This document shows, piece by piece, positions 1 through 6,015 of a stretch of 8,633 nt of DNA. A program made the position numbers and the translations under genes. Below the pieces are notes generated by a model that was not told the origin of the DNA, searched no databases, and worked only from the letters and a program-made list of their open reading frames with translations. Source of the DNA: Synechococcus sp. CO36386bin_37 (GTDB taxonomy: Bacteria > Cyanobacteriota > Cyanobacteriia > PCC-6307 > Cyanobiaceae). The DNA is taken from contig WTGE01000129.1 of NCBI GenBank assembly GCA_011525445.1, forward strand, positions 1 to 8,633. The letters are read 5' to 3'. Within the stretch, counting starts at the first letter, position 1. The number at the start of each line of letters is the position of its first letter.

Positions 1-27
1 GGTGGTGTTGGAGGCACCCAGCTGTAG

Positions 28-150
28 GACCGCAGTGACACCCATTCCGCATTGGCTGTTGAGGACGCCATCCAGCGGATCAAGCACAACGGATCACCCT
101 TCTGGTCTGTGGTGCTCAAGAGTGGGTCATCAGCGCCCGTCAGTGCCGAG
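28..150 (+). pseudogene. Protein-like C-terminal remnant, unidentified
   Basis: Frame 1 reads about 40 codons with balanced, protein-like composition, including the segments ALAVEDAIQRIKHNG and PFWSVVLKSG, and ends at TAG 148-150. The frame is closed upstream by TAG at 25-27 and contains no ATG; a TTG at 52 is the only plausible internal start. It may be a short gene with a non-ATG start or the broken 3' end of a gene entering from the left. I do not recognise the family. Confidence is low because the stretch is short. Confidence 0.25.
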
Positions 151-371
151 TAGCGAGAGTGATAGGAAAGTTGGATTCAATATGGCTGCATCGCTCTTAG
201 TGATCGACGTTCAGGCAACTGACTGCACACTGAGAAACGTGGGTGGAGCAGCGTCCGCATGAGGGCTGACGGAAGTGGAGACGTAGCCAACGCTCACTAA
301 TACGCCTGAACCACTTATGAGGTTTTGGCCTGGCTTTTTGGACGGTCATCCCCTGCTGTTTGCCTAACAAC

Positions 372-408
372 ACGACTAACAATAGAGATAGAAGTTGTTG
401 TTAGTCGT
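372..408 (+). terminator. Inverted repeat, possible intrinsic terminator
   Basis: ACGACTAACAA (372-382) is an exact inverted repeat of TTGTTAGTCGT (398-408), giving an 11-bp stem with a 15-nt loop. It is followed by the pyrimidine-rich CTGTTTCTATTT. The loop is long and the tract is interrupted by C, G and A, so termination would be modest. It could end a transcript entering from the left edge, or be a structured element in the leader of the operon at 666. Confidence 0.4.
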
Positions 409-511
409 CTGTTTCTATTTGCTTAAAACCGTTGTACCGCAATGAGTCTTATTTGCGTCTTATCGGAGTTCAACGCCGATCATGGTCTTCAACAAGCCGC
501 CTTCCACTCTT

Positions 512-654
512 CCATGAGCATTCAGACAAATGCTCATGGTTCAGCCGGTCGGTCAATCCAGCCGGGCTTCATTCAGTCCAGCTTTCGACGACTGAAGCCT
601 TGGATTAAATATTGAATGCTGAATCCAATTCAGCACTTCACCGGTATGAAGTGC
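512..654 (+). promoter_or_regulatory. Multi-hairpin leader with mutually exclusive stems upstream of the redox/sigma operon
   Basis: Successive strong inverted repeats are visible. CCATGAGCATT (512-522) pairs with 529-539 (11 bp, 6-nt loop). 565-569 and 574-578 pair with 590-599, with a bulge. TTGGATT (600-606) pairs with AATCCAA (622-628). TGCTGAAT (617-624) pairs with ATTCAGCA (628-635). GCACTTCA (633-640) pairs with TGAAGTGC (647-654). The last three share bases, so forming the middle one excludes both neighbours, a logic used by attenuators and translation switches. The final stem ends 11 nt before the TTG start at 666 and could mask the initiation region. The pairings are read directly; the regulatory role is inferred. 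No known riboswitch class is recognised. Confidence 0.45.
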
Positions 655-665
655 AGTGATTTCAA

Positions 666-1148
666 TTGACATTGAAACAACCTGTCCTCTTCGTCACTCT
701 GCTCGCAGGTGCTGTCGTTCCCCTCGCTGCTGCTCTGACTCCGCTTTCAGACATACCGGTAGTGTCCATCGCTACAAGACCCGCCCATGCAGCATCTCCC
801 CTTGCTCCATCGCTTCAGGGAAAACCTGTCTTTGTTGAGATCTATGCCTCCTGGTGCAGTGCTTGTCAGACCATCAAGCCGGTTGTGAAGACCCTGCGAC
901 TGAAGGAGGGCAATGCAGTGCACTGGGTACGTTTCGATGTCTCCAATCCTTCTGCTGCTCAACAGTCTTCAGCACGAGCGAAGCAACTGGGCCTCACTGA
1001 ATTCTTTCGGAAACACCGCACTCAAACCAGCTTGGTGAGCATCTTCAACCCCGAAACCGGTGTTGCTGTGAGCACCTTACGCGCCCAGCCCGAGCTTGAT
1101 CCCTATCTCCAGGCCATCAATACAACCCGTTCAATGATCCGTCGCTGA
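666..1148 (+). CDS. Exported thioredoxin-like protein (TlpA/HCF164-like)
   Basis: The 160-residue product has an N-terminal hydrophobic segment (about residues 5-24) and a plausible signal-peptidase site after the AHA at about 40-42, so it probably acts in the periplasm or thylakoid lumen. The mature part has a thioredoxin start (VFVEIYASWC, 55-64) with the redox motif WCSAC at 63-67 (Cys64, Cys67). Known lumenal thioredoxin-like proteins reduce dithiols, for example apocytochrome c, using electrons from CcdA. The next gene encodes a CcdA-type protein with no gap, which supports that pairing. Only a TTG start is available (666, or 672 two codons on), because TGA at 657 closes the frame, and no Shine-Dalgarno sequence is visible. 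The C-terminal half diverges and the usual cis-proline is not clearly present, so the exact substrate is unknown. Confidence 0.85.
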   Translation: MTLKQPVLFVTLLAGAVVPLAAALTPLSDIPVVSIATRPAHAASPLAPSLQGKPVFVEIYASWCSACQTIKPVVKTLRLKEGNAVHWVRFDVSNPSAAQQSSARAKQLGLTEFFRKHRTQTSLVSIFNPETGVAVSTLRAQPELDPYLQAINTTRSMIRR

Positions 1149-2006
1149 GTGGCTATGACAACGTTCAGGACAAAATTCGGGTTGACCCGGCGGGCAGGGG
1201 TGCTCCTGCTTGCTCTGACAGCAGCTGTTGTTGTTGCAGTGTTTGCTAGGCCGCTTGAACGAGCGGTTCTATCCATCAGCCAGAGCTATGCCGATTGGCT
1301 CACACACTGGAGTGTGAGCCATGACTGGGCCATCTTGGCCTTGCCTGGACTGGCCTTTGGAGGCGGATTGATGGCCAGTGTCTCTCCCTGTGTCCTTGCT
1401 CTGCTCCCGGTGCAGCTCTCCTATCTCGGTGCTCAGAAGCAACAACGTCCCAATCCCGACAAGGTGATCCAGTTCAGCCTCGGAGTGGTGACGGCCTACA
1501 GCATCCTCGGGTTGTTCACCTCCCTTGCAGGAGCATTGATCATTGACCATCGGGGCAGCGTGTTTGTGCTGGCAGGCATCATCGTGATCGCGATGGCTCT
1601 GCAATTGAAAGGCTTGGGCCCCCGTTTCCCCTGGCATCGTCTCACTTTCGGAGCCATGGGAAAGCCAGGCTGGATTCAACGATTGCCAATGGGAGCTTTT
1701 TTGATCGGATTCACGTTCGCGTTAGTGACGTCTCCCTGTGCAAGCCCTGTTCTTGCTGCCGTCCTCAGTGCTTCTGCGGCGGTTGGTTCACCACCCTTGG
1801 CCACAGCAGCGATGGTTCTGTATGCCATTGGCTACAGCACGGTCATCCTTCTGGTCGGTTTAGGCGTTGAACTTGGGGATCTCCGCCGACAGTTGCTCGA
1901 ACGGGGCGACCTGATCTCCGGGACCAGTGCCATTGTTTTATTCGCGTTCGGGGTGTTCTATCTCTGGACTGGTTTCCAGGATCTGCAGCTGCAGGGTCCG
2001 ATGTGA
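1149..2006 (+). CDS. CcdA/DsbD-type membrane electron carrier (cytochrome c biogenesis family)
   Basis: This 285-residue polytopic membrane protein has two related half-motifs typical of the CcdA/DsbD transmembrane family: SPCVLALLP (Cys81) and SPCASPVL (Cys197). This cysteine pair receives electrons from cytoplasmic thioredoxin and passes them to a lumenal or periplasmic thioredoxin-like partner. Hydrophobic segments lie near residues 15-33, 61-93, 108-130, 136-152, 182-210, 215-242 and 256-274. The first is an extra N-terminal span before the six-helix core. GTG at 1149 abuts the upstream stop directly; ATG at 1155 is an alternative start. The 3' end overlaps the sigma factor by 4 nt (GTGA). 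The partner is almost certainly the upstream thioredoxin-like protein. Whether the pathway serves cytochrome c maturation or another substrate cannot be told from sequence. Confidence 0.9.
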   Translation: MAMTTFRTKFGLTRRAGVLLLALTAAVVVAVFARPLERAVLSISQSYADWLTHWSVSHDWAILALPGLAFGGGLMASVSPCVLALLPVQLSYLGAQKQQRPNPDKVIQFSLGVVTAYSILGLFTSLAGALIIDHRGSVFVLAGIIVIAMALQLKGLGPRFPWHRLTFGAMGKPGWIQRLPMGAFLIGFTFALVTSPCASPVLAAVLSASAAVGSPPLATAAMVLYAIGYSTVILLVGLGVELGDLRRQLLERGDLISGTSAIVLFAFGVFYLWTGFQDLQLQGPM

Positions 2007-2515
2007 GCCCAAAGGATGCCATCACCGCCGAGGATCTGGCCTGCCTCTACGACGAACATGCACCTGCGGTGCACCGGATCGCATTCAGCATTCTTGGTCA
2101 ACAACAGGAGGCTGAAGATCTCACCCATGATGTGTTTCTAAGGTTTCAGCATGGCGGCTTTGATTCAAATCGTGGCTCAATCCGCTCCTATCTCCTCATG
2201 CTCACCCGATCGATGGGCCTGAACAGGCTGAATCAATATCGCAACCGCCGTCGAATCCTCCAATGCTTCAGGCCTGGCTCAGGGAAACAAAACCCTATCG
2301 ATCTACAGGCCATTGATGCCTGCATCAATCTTGAGCGGGCCCTGGCGCAGCTTTCATCCCGTGAACAACAGATTCTTGCCATGAACTACCGCGAAGACAT
2401 CAGCCAGAGCACCATCGCAGCCACGCTTCAATTGCCTCTGGGAACCGTGAAAACGATCAGCCGTCGGGCATTGCTCAAACTCCGCGATGCACTGTCCTCA
2501 CAGGAGGAGGGTTGA
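2003..2515 (+). CDS. ECF (group 4) RNA polymerase sigma factor
   Basis: The 170-residue product has only the two conserved sigma-70 parts expected of ECF factors. Region 2 covers about residues 14-50 (LYDEHAPAVHRIAFSILG, then the EAEDLTHDVFLRF segment) for core binding and -10 recognition. Region 4 covers about 117-164 (LSSREQQILAMNYRED, then a helix-turn-helix around STIAATLQLPLGTVKTISRR) for -35 recognition. Regions 1 and 3 are absent. It starts at GTG 2003 inside the ATGTGA that ends the membrane protein gene, so translation is probably coupled. The stop lies 2 nt before the anti-sigma ATG. Pairing with an RskA-like protein suggests a SigK-like subgroup. Its promoters and signal are unknown. 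Confidence 0.93.
   Translation: MSPKDAITAEDLACLYDEHAPAVHRIAFSILGQQQEAEDLTHDVFLRFQHGGFDSNRGSIRSYLLMLTRSMGLNRLNQYRNRRRILQCFRPGSGKQNPIDLQAIDACINLERALAQLSSREQQILAMNYREDISQSTIAATLQLPLGTVKTISRRALLKLRDALSSQEEG
2502..2510 (+). promoter_or_regulatory. Strong ribosome binding site for the anti-sigma gene
   Basis: AGGAGGAGG lies in the last codons of the sigma gene. It is 7 nt from ATG 2518 but only 1 nt from TTG 2512, so it favours the ATG start. Confidence 0.8.
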
Positions 2516-2517
2516 TC

Positions 2518-3234
2518 ATGTCTTCACAATCTTCCTCGAACGATTCCTTCAGTGAGCGTGATGAATGGCTTGCTGGCAAGGTGCTCGGCAATCTCAGTGC
2601 CAATGAACACCCGTTTTTGGCTGATCATCAACCTATTTCAGCAAAAGAGCGAATCCTGCTTGATGAACTTCAGAAGGTTCACAACCGAATGGAACAGCAG
2701 GTGGCACCTCCTCTCTCTGACGCCGTTAAAAAACGCCTTTTGCAGTCGGCTCGCAAACCACAGCCTGCTCGTCCTCAAAACTGGTTGATTGCAGTCTTAT
2801 TACTGGTTCTGGCATTCACCGGTGTTGAGCTCTATCGCTCCAAGGTGCAGATTGCCAACCAGAACATTTCAATTCCCACGATTGCACTTCGTCCAGGGGA
2901 CCGAACCGTCAAGCTTCTCGCCACTCAGGCAGGCACGATGCAGAAAGCCCATGGTGAAATCATCATTCGTCCTGGGAAAGGAAGTAATTTCCTTTCCTTG
3001 AATCACTTACCACAAGCTCCTCAAGGAAAACTCTATCGCCTCTGGGCCCTGACTCCAGAGGGATTCAAAAGTTGTGTTCATTTCCTCCCGGATCAGGGCG
3101 GGACTGTGGTGATGACCATTCCGCCACAACCCACTGGATCCGCGACAAAATTGTTAGTTAGTCTCGATCTCATGTCTTCACGGGATGAGGTTGATTCCCA
3201 ACCTCAGAACCCCGTGCTTTCGGGTGTCGTTTGA
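2518..3234 (+). CDS. RskA-like transmembrane anti-sigma factor
   Basis: The 238-residue product has three parts. A cytoplasmic N-terminal domain (1-87) opens with DEWLAGKVLGNLS, resembling the LAxxYALG start of RskA-type anti-sigma domains. A single transmembrane helix spans about 88-106 (NWLIAVLLLVLAFTGVEL). The extracytoplasmic C-terminal domain has RskA hallmarks: the LPQAPQGKLYRLWAL stretch (164-178), a glycine-rich turn near 194, and a closing PVLSG near 232-236. Such proteins hold their cognate ECF sigma at the membrane until a signal triggers release, often by proteolysis. The gene follows the sigma gene by 2 nt. There is no HxxxCxxC zinc motif, so it is not a ZAS-type anti-sigma. The outer domain has one cysteine (Cys186). 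ATG 2518 was chosen over TTG 2512 because of ribosome-site spacing. Confidence 0.85.
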   Translation: MSSQSSSNDSFSERDEWLAGKVLGNLSANEHPFLADHQPISAKERILLDELQKVHNRMEQQVAPPLSDAVKKRLLQSARKPQPARPQNWLIAVLLLVLAFTGVELYRSKVQIANQNISIPTIALRPGDRTVKLLATQAGTMQKAHGEIIIRPGKGSNFLSLNHLPQAPQGKLYRLWALTPEGFKSCVHFLPDQGGTVVMTIPPQPTGSATKLLVSLDLMSSRDEVDSQPQNPVLSGVV

Positions 3235-3274
3235 ACAATCACCTTTCGCTCGACATTTCGACGGTCCAACAGTT

Positions 3275-3291
3275 CAGTGCTCAAAGCACTG
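3275..3291 (+). repeat. Hairpin downstream of the sigma/anti-sigma operon
   Basis: CAGTGCT (3275-3281) and AGCACTG (3285-3291) form a 7-bp stem with a CAA loop, 40 nt after the anti-sigma stop. No U-tract follows, so it is at best an RNA 3'-end stabiliser or an atypical terminator. A second inverted repeat, TGCTTTT (3334-3340) with AAAAGCA (3351-3357), lies further on. Nothing else is recognised between the anti-sigma gene and 3515. Confidence 0.35.
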
Positions 3292-3514
3292 CTCTACAAC
3301 AATGGAGTGTGTATCGAAGCTGAAATGATTGCATGCTTTTGATCACAATAAAAAGCAGCACTTGTCAGAAAAAATGTACATGTTTGATGCCATTGGATTC
3401 GTGACGCGAACCACTTGTCCCAGAGTGAGTTATCCGCAGGAACGTTCAGGTGTGGCGATGGCCCAACATCATGGATACAGAAAAACTCATATCACCTCAA
3501 TAGGGTGAAGGCCT

Positions 3515-3745
3515 ATGAAGTCCATGCTCGCGATCCGATCGTCAAACACGATTCTTCTTGCTCTAACCGTAGTTGTTCTTGGGAGCAGCCCATCCTGGGC
3601 GCATGGTAAGGGCCTTTATGCCACAAAAGCTGAGGCTCAGATACGTGCTGAACAGATTGGATGCAACACGGTGCATCAGAACAATGGACGTTGGATGCCC
3701 TGTGCTGATGAAAGGGAGCTTCATCAGCAGCTGCGTCGGCAATGA
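3515..3745 (+). CDS. Small exported two-cysteine protein (DUF3721-like)
   Basis: The 76-residue product has a signal peptide: basic start, hydrophobic core at about 13-23, likely cleavage after SWA (27-29). The mature part of about 47 residues contains GLYATKAEAQIRAEQIGC followed by a WMPC motif (60-63). The pattern of GLYATKAEA, a GC, and a W-x-P-C after a short basic or polar spacer matches what I know of DUF3721, a small domain common in marine picocyanobacteria and without an established function. The two cysteines (Cys50, Cys63) could form a disulfide outside the cytoplasm. AGGGTGAAGG lies just before the ATG, giving a reasonable ribosome site; ATG 3524 is an alternative. It lies 280 nt after the redox/sigma operon and may have its own promoter. 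Confidence 0.75.
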   Translation: MKSMLAIRSSNTILLALTVVVLGSSPSWAHGKGLYATKAEAQIRAEQIGCNTVHQNNGRWMPCADERELHQQLRRQ

Positions 3746-3765
3746 ACCCTGAAATTCAGACGATG

Positions 3766-3797
3766 CAAAAAGAAGGACACCTTCACAGGTGAAGTGT
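3766..3797 (-). terminator. Terminator-like hairpin with T-tract on the minus strand
   Basis: ACAC (3777-3780) and TTCA (3782-3785) pair with TGAA (3790-3793) and GTGT (3794-3797), with one bulged C and a 4-nt loop. Read on the minus strand, the stem is followed by CCTTCTTTTT, as expected for an intrinsic terminator. It lies between the DUF3721-like gene and the minus-strand mini-ORF that stops at 3798, so it could serve both convergent transcripts. The plus side has only a weak T-rich run. Confidence 0.55.
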
Positions 3798-3899
3798 TCA
3801 CGTGCTGTTTGTTGCTTTCAGCACAAAGCGTTCCCGAAACAGGGACGCGGAACCTGAGGCTGCTCCAGCAACCATGCGGGACTGATCGGTTGCATCCAC
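3798..3899 (-). CDS. Candidate 33-residue small protein
   Basis: A minus-strand frame from GTG 3899 to TGA 3798 encodes a short soluble peptide with acidic start MDATDQSRM, a small-residue segment AGAASGSASL and a basic end FRERFVLKATNST. AAGG lies about 6 nt before the GTG. The stop codon abuts a stem-loop with a T-tract on the same strand, which is the main reason to take it seriously. The frame is open further upstream to an ATG at 4007, but that extension looks less protein-like. I do not recognise a family. A perfect TTGACA reads on the minus strand at 3979-3974, but no good -10 sits at standard spacing. It could instead be the decayed 3' end of a longer gene. Confidence 0.3.
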   Translation of the reverse strand: MDATDQSRMVAGAASGSASLFRERFVLKATNST

Positions 3900-4132
3900 C
3901 TCAATCCTTTTTGAAACGCAACAGCTTGGAGTCAGTGAAGTTTCAGTTGCTCTCTTACCGTCAAGATCCCCTCTGTCAAAAGCAAAGCGAGAGAAAAGCC
4001 TTCTCAATACGCAACAGTGTTTTGAGATTGAAGGAGATTTGAGCCTGGAAATGACTCAGCTTGGAGTGCTCACAGAAGTGTTGACCTAAACCTTTCTCAT
4101 GGTCTGGATGGCTGTCATGGGTAAGGTCTTGC
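3900..4132. other. Non-coding or degraded stretch
   Basis: Together with the mini-ORF and terminator before it, this is part of a gap of nearly 390 bases after 3745. Open frames here on either strand lack ribosome sites and recognisable motifs. I see nothing else supportable apart from the possible upstream sequence of the mini-ORF. Confidence 0.4.
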
Positions 4133-4662
4133 GTGGATTTAACTCCATATTTCCAAAACCAGCCGAAGTCTGCTGATGAAGAGCCTCGGATCTCGGTTGC
4201 CATCAATGGTCGGGTTGCACTAGCGATGAAAGGTCGATTCTTTCTGCGACAGATACAGCGAACGAGGGCGAATTGGTTGTGCTGTCCTTAAGCGATGCCA
4301 TCCCGATCGAAGACAACAATGCTCCATGGTTTGAAGCTGTTGTTGCTGAAGCAGACATCGTTGAAGACCGTAAACCGTTAGGAGCTGCCGTTCTAGTTGT
4401 GATCGGGCAACATTCCTTGCGGAGTCAACCATGACGATGCGACCTGCTTCCCTCTCTCAGTTCTCCAAGACTCACGTCACGGGAATATGCACTGTTGCAT
4501 CACCTTGCACCCGGTATGACAGACGGCGTAATAGCAGAGGATCTCATTGTCGATGAAGAGACTGCGCGAACTTACATGAAACAACTCTTGTGCATACTGG
4601 AAGTGAACAACAGGGTTCAAGCCGTCCTGAAAGGGATGCGTTATGGAACGGTTCAGATCTGA
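4133..4662 (+). pseudogene. Degraded NarL/LuxR-family response regulator
   Basis: No intact frame exists, but two frames together read as a response regulator. GTG 4133, with AAGG 6 nt upstream, opens a frame giving MDLTPYFQNQ and then a receiver-like first strand (RISVAINGRVALA). The match then passes to another frame, open from 4180, giving CTSDERSILSAT and a third-strand segment ELVVLSLSDAIPIED. That frame is stopped by TGA at 4432 and, still in the same frame, continues into a clear LuxR-type helix-turn-helix from 4471: LTSREYALLHHLAPGMTDG, then the IAEDLIVDEETARTYMKQLL recognition region and LEVNNRVQAVLKGM, ending at TGA 4660. About 176 codons remain against roughly 210 normally, so internal deletions are likely. 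The frame switch lies somewhere in 4213-4270. Translation of the DNA-binding part alone cannot be excluded but has no good start. Confidence 0.8.
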
Positions 4663-5104
4663 TCCCCCAAAATTGGGGTAGTGAAGATTGCACCGGCTGC
4701 GACTTAATCGTTCTCATGAATAAGGCTTAAAGATGGCTGCATTCACTTTCACCCTGCATCTATTCATTGGTGAACAGTGCGAAATAAAACAGGTCTAAAC
4801 CCGAGCCATGGAATATCTCGTGGCCGATGGTATGAAAGAGAAAGAAGCACGTAAAAGTGTTTGCTGGCGGGGTCCATATCGTCTTTATCAGACTATGCCT
4901 GAGTGATTCAGACATCCCAAGTCATTGTTTCGTTCACCTCAAGCCCAATGCTGGAAACTGAGATGTATGTGATCATTGCGTAGCAGTTCTTGATTGACCC
5001 GCTAGTGCCAGATTGACTTCAATTAATTTGTTCATCTTTTCAATAATTTACTTTGATTCAGGGAGCGATAAAATTCTTTCCTTGCTGAGGCTTAAAACAG
5101 TTGA
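4663..5104. other. Gap with an inverted repeat and tiny doubtful ORFs
   Basis: Directly after the pseudogene, CCCCAA (4665-4670) and TTGGGG (4673-4678) form an inverted repeat that may be the old terminator, though no T-tract follows. Two tiny plus-strand frames follow: ATG 4733 to TAA 4798 (21 codons, beginning MAAFTFTLHLF) and ATG 4808 to TGA 4906 (32 codons, with the helix-like DGMKEKEARK). Neither has a good ribosome site. From about 4980 to 5100 the sequence is AT-rich, and I see no clear terminator for the minus-strand gene ending at 5105. Confidence 0.4.
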
Positions 5105-6004
5105 TCAAACCACATTGGGTGTTTGATTTTTAATCAGGTCCCAAGCTTCCTCAGCTGTGTCAGCAAATTGGATTAAATGAAGGTCTTGATCATCAATTAG
5201 CCCTGAATCAGCCATGAATTCAAAATCAATTAGTCGAGACCAATAGTCTTTGCCAAAGAGTACGACTGGCATTGCATGTTGAGTCCCCACCTGACGAAGC
5301 GTGAGGACTTCAAAGAGTTCATCGAGCGTGCCATACCCACCCGGAAATAACACAGCACCTACTGCCCGCATCACAAAGTGAAATTTACGAAGAGCAAAAT
5401 AATTAAACTTAAAGCATAATTCTGGAGTGATATATGGATTTGGATTTTGTTCATGTGGAAGTTCAATATTCAGACCAATTGAGCGGCAGCCAGCATCAAA
5501 TGCACCACGATTGGCTGCTTCCATAATTCCAGGACCTCCCCCAGTTACGATCACATGGGATGAACAGCAAGGACTTGCATTTGGTTGTGATTGACCATAT
5601 TTCGAGGCTAAAAAAGCAAATTCTCTGGCTGCATCATAAAAACACGACAGTTTCAACAGTCTTTCGGCACGTTCAACTTTCCGTTGTAATTGCTCGGAAC
5701 CTGGATTGGCCTCGAGCTCTTTTAATTCCTTATCAAGAGTTGCTTGCGCCACGGATCGTTCCACGAGGCGTGCACCGCCGAATACAATGATTGTTGAGGA
5801 GATTCCAGCGTTTTCGAGGTAAATCTCTGGTTTACTGATTTCCAGCAACATCCTCACTCCACGCATCGAAGAACTGTTGATGAGATTGTGGTCTTCATGG
5901 GCGAGTTGATAGCTCTCCGAGTGGATGACCTGCTGAAGGTTCTTAGCCACATTGGAAGAATCATCACTTAGCCATTGGGAAGTGTCAGAGGCTGTTGGCA
6001 ACAT
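5105..6004 (-). CDS. LOG-family protein (cytokinin riboside 5'-monophosphate phosphoribohydrolase-like)
   Basis: From ATG 6004 the product has 299 residues. It carries both LOG signatures: GGGPGIMEAANRGA (155-168) and PGGYGTLDE (221-229), plus the conserved Arg-Lys (206-207) before the second motif. LOG enzymes hydrolyse nucleoside 5'-monophosphates, releasing the base from ribose 5-phosphate; the family was long mislabelled lysine decarboxylase. The protein belongs to a long subtype with about 75 extra N-terminal residues and a charged helical insert at about 85-120. The physiological substrate is unknown. A GTG at 6019 overlaps the PhoH stop by 4 nt (GTGA), but GGAG lies 6 nt before ATG 6004, which I prefer. 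The gene is visibly more AT-rich than PhoH but co-directional and almost certainly co-transcribed. Confidence 0.9.
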   Translation of the reverse strand: MLPTASDTSQWLSDDSSNVAKNLQQVIHSESYQLAHEDHNLINSSSMRGVRMLLEISKPEIYLENAGISSTIIVFGGARLVERSVAQATLDKELKELEANPGSEQLQRKVERAERLLKLSCFYDAAREFAFLASKYGQSQPNASPCCSSHVIVTGGGPGIMEAANRGAFDAGCRSIGLNIELPHEQNPNPYITPELCFKFNYFALRKFHFVMRAVGAVLFPGGYGTLDELFEVLTLRQVGTQHAMPVVLFGKDYWSRLIDFEFMADSGLIDDQDLHLIQFADTAEEAWDLIKNQTPNVV

Positions 6005-6010
6005 CCTTGT

Positions 6011-6014
6011 CTCC
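6011..6014 (-). promoter_or_regulatory. Ribosome binding site deciding the LOG start
   Basis: GGAG on the minus strand sits 6 nt before ATG 6004, while the upstream GTG 6019 has no such sequence before it. The site lies at the PhoH stop codon, so reinitiation by ribosomes finishing PhoH is likely. Confidence 0.55.
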
Positions 6015-6015
6015 G

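Larger units (their letters stand above)
1..511. other. Left-edge region with no intact gene
   Basis: No convincing complete gene lies here. An open frame from base 2 to 262 has an implausible composition and is probably chance. Its last 26 codons (ATG at 182) begin with a hydrophobic LLVIDVQ string that recalls the first strand of isochorismatase-type hydrolases, but nothing after it matches that family. A more protein-like stretch in another frame (28-150) and an inverted repeat (372-408) are listed separately. The region probably contains the decayed end of a gene that starts outside the window, plus regulatory sequence for the operon beginning at 666. Confidence 0.5.

Noticed and set aside
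182..262. Isochorismatase-like start (LLVIDVQ)
   Set aside because: The match is limited to about seven residues; the following sequence lacks the conserved NDF and later catalytic features.
1269..1679. 136-codon minus-strand open frame
   Set aside because: Antisense to the CcdA-type gene, whose helices and cysteine motifs are clear; the antisense product is His/Gln-rich and has no family signature.
3794..4042. 82-codon plus-strand open frame
   Set aside because: Composition is not protein-like, there is no ribosome site, and it starts within the stem-loop region downstream of the DUF3721-like gene.
4220..4432. 70-codon minus-strand open frame
   Set aside because: Antisense to the response-regulator pseudogene; the plus-strand reading carries the recognisable motifs.
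4665..4678. CCCCAA/TTGGGG inverted repeat as a terminator
   Set aside because: Loop is only 2-4 nt and no T-tract follows on either strand; kept only as a note in the gap entry.
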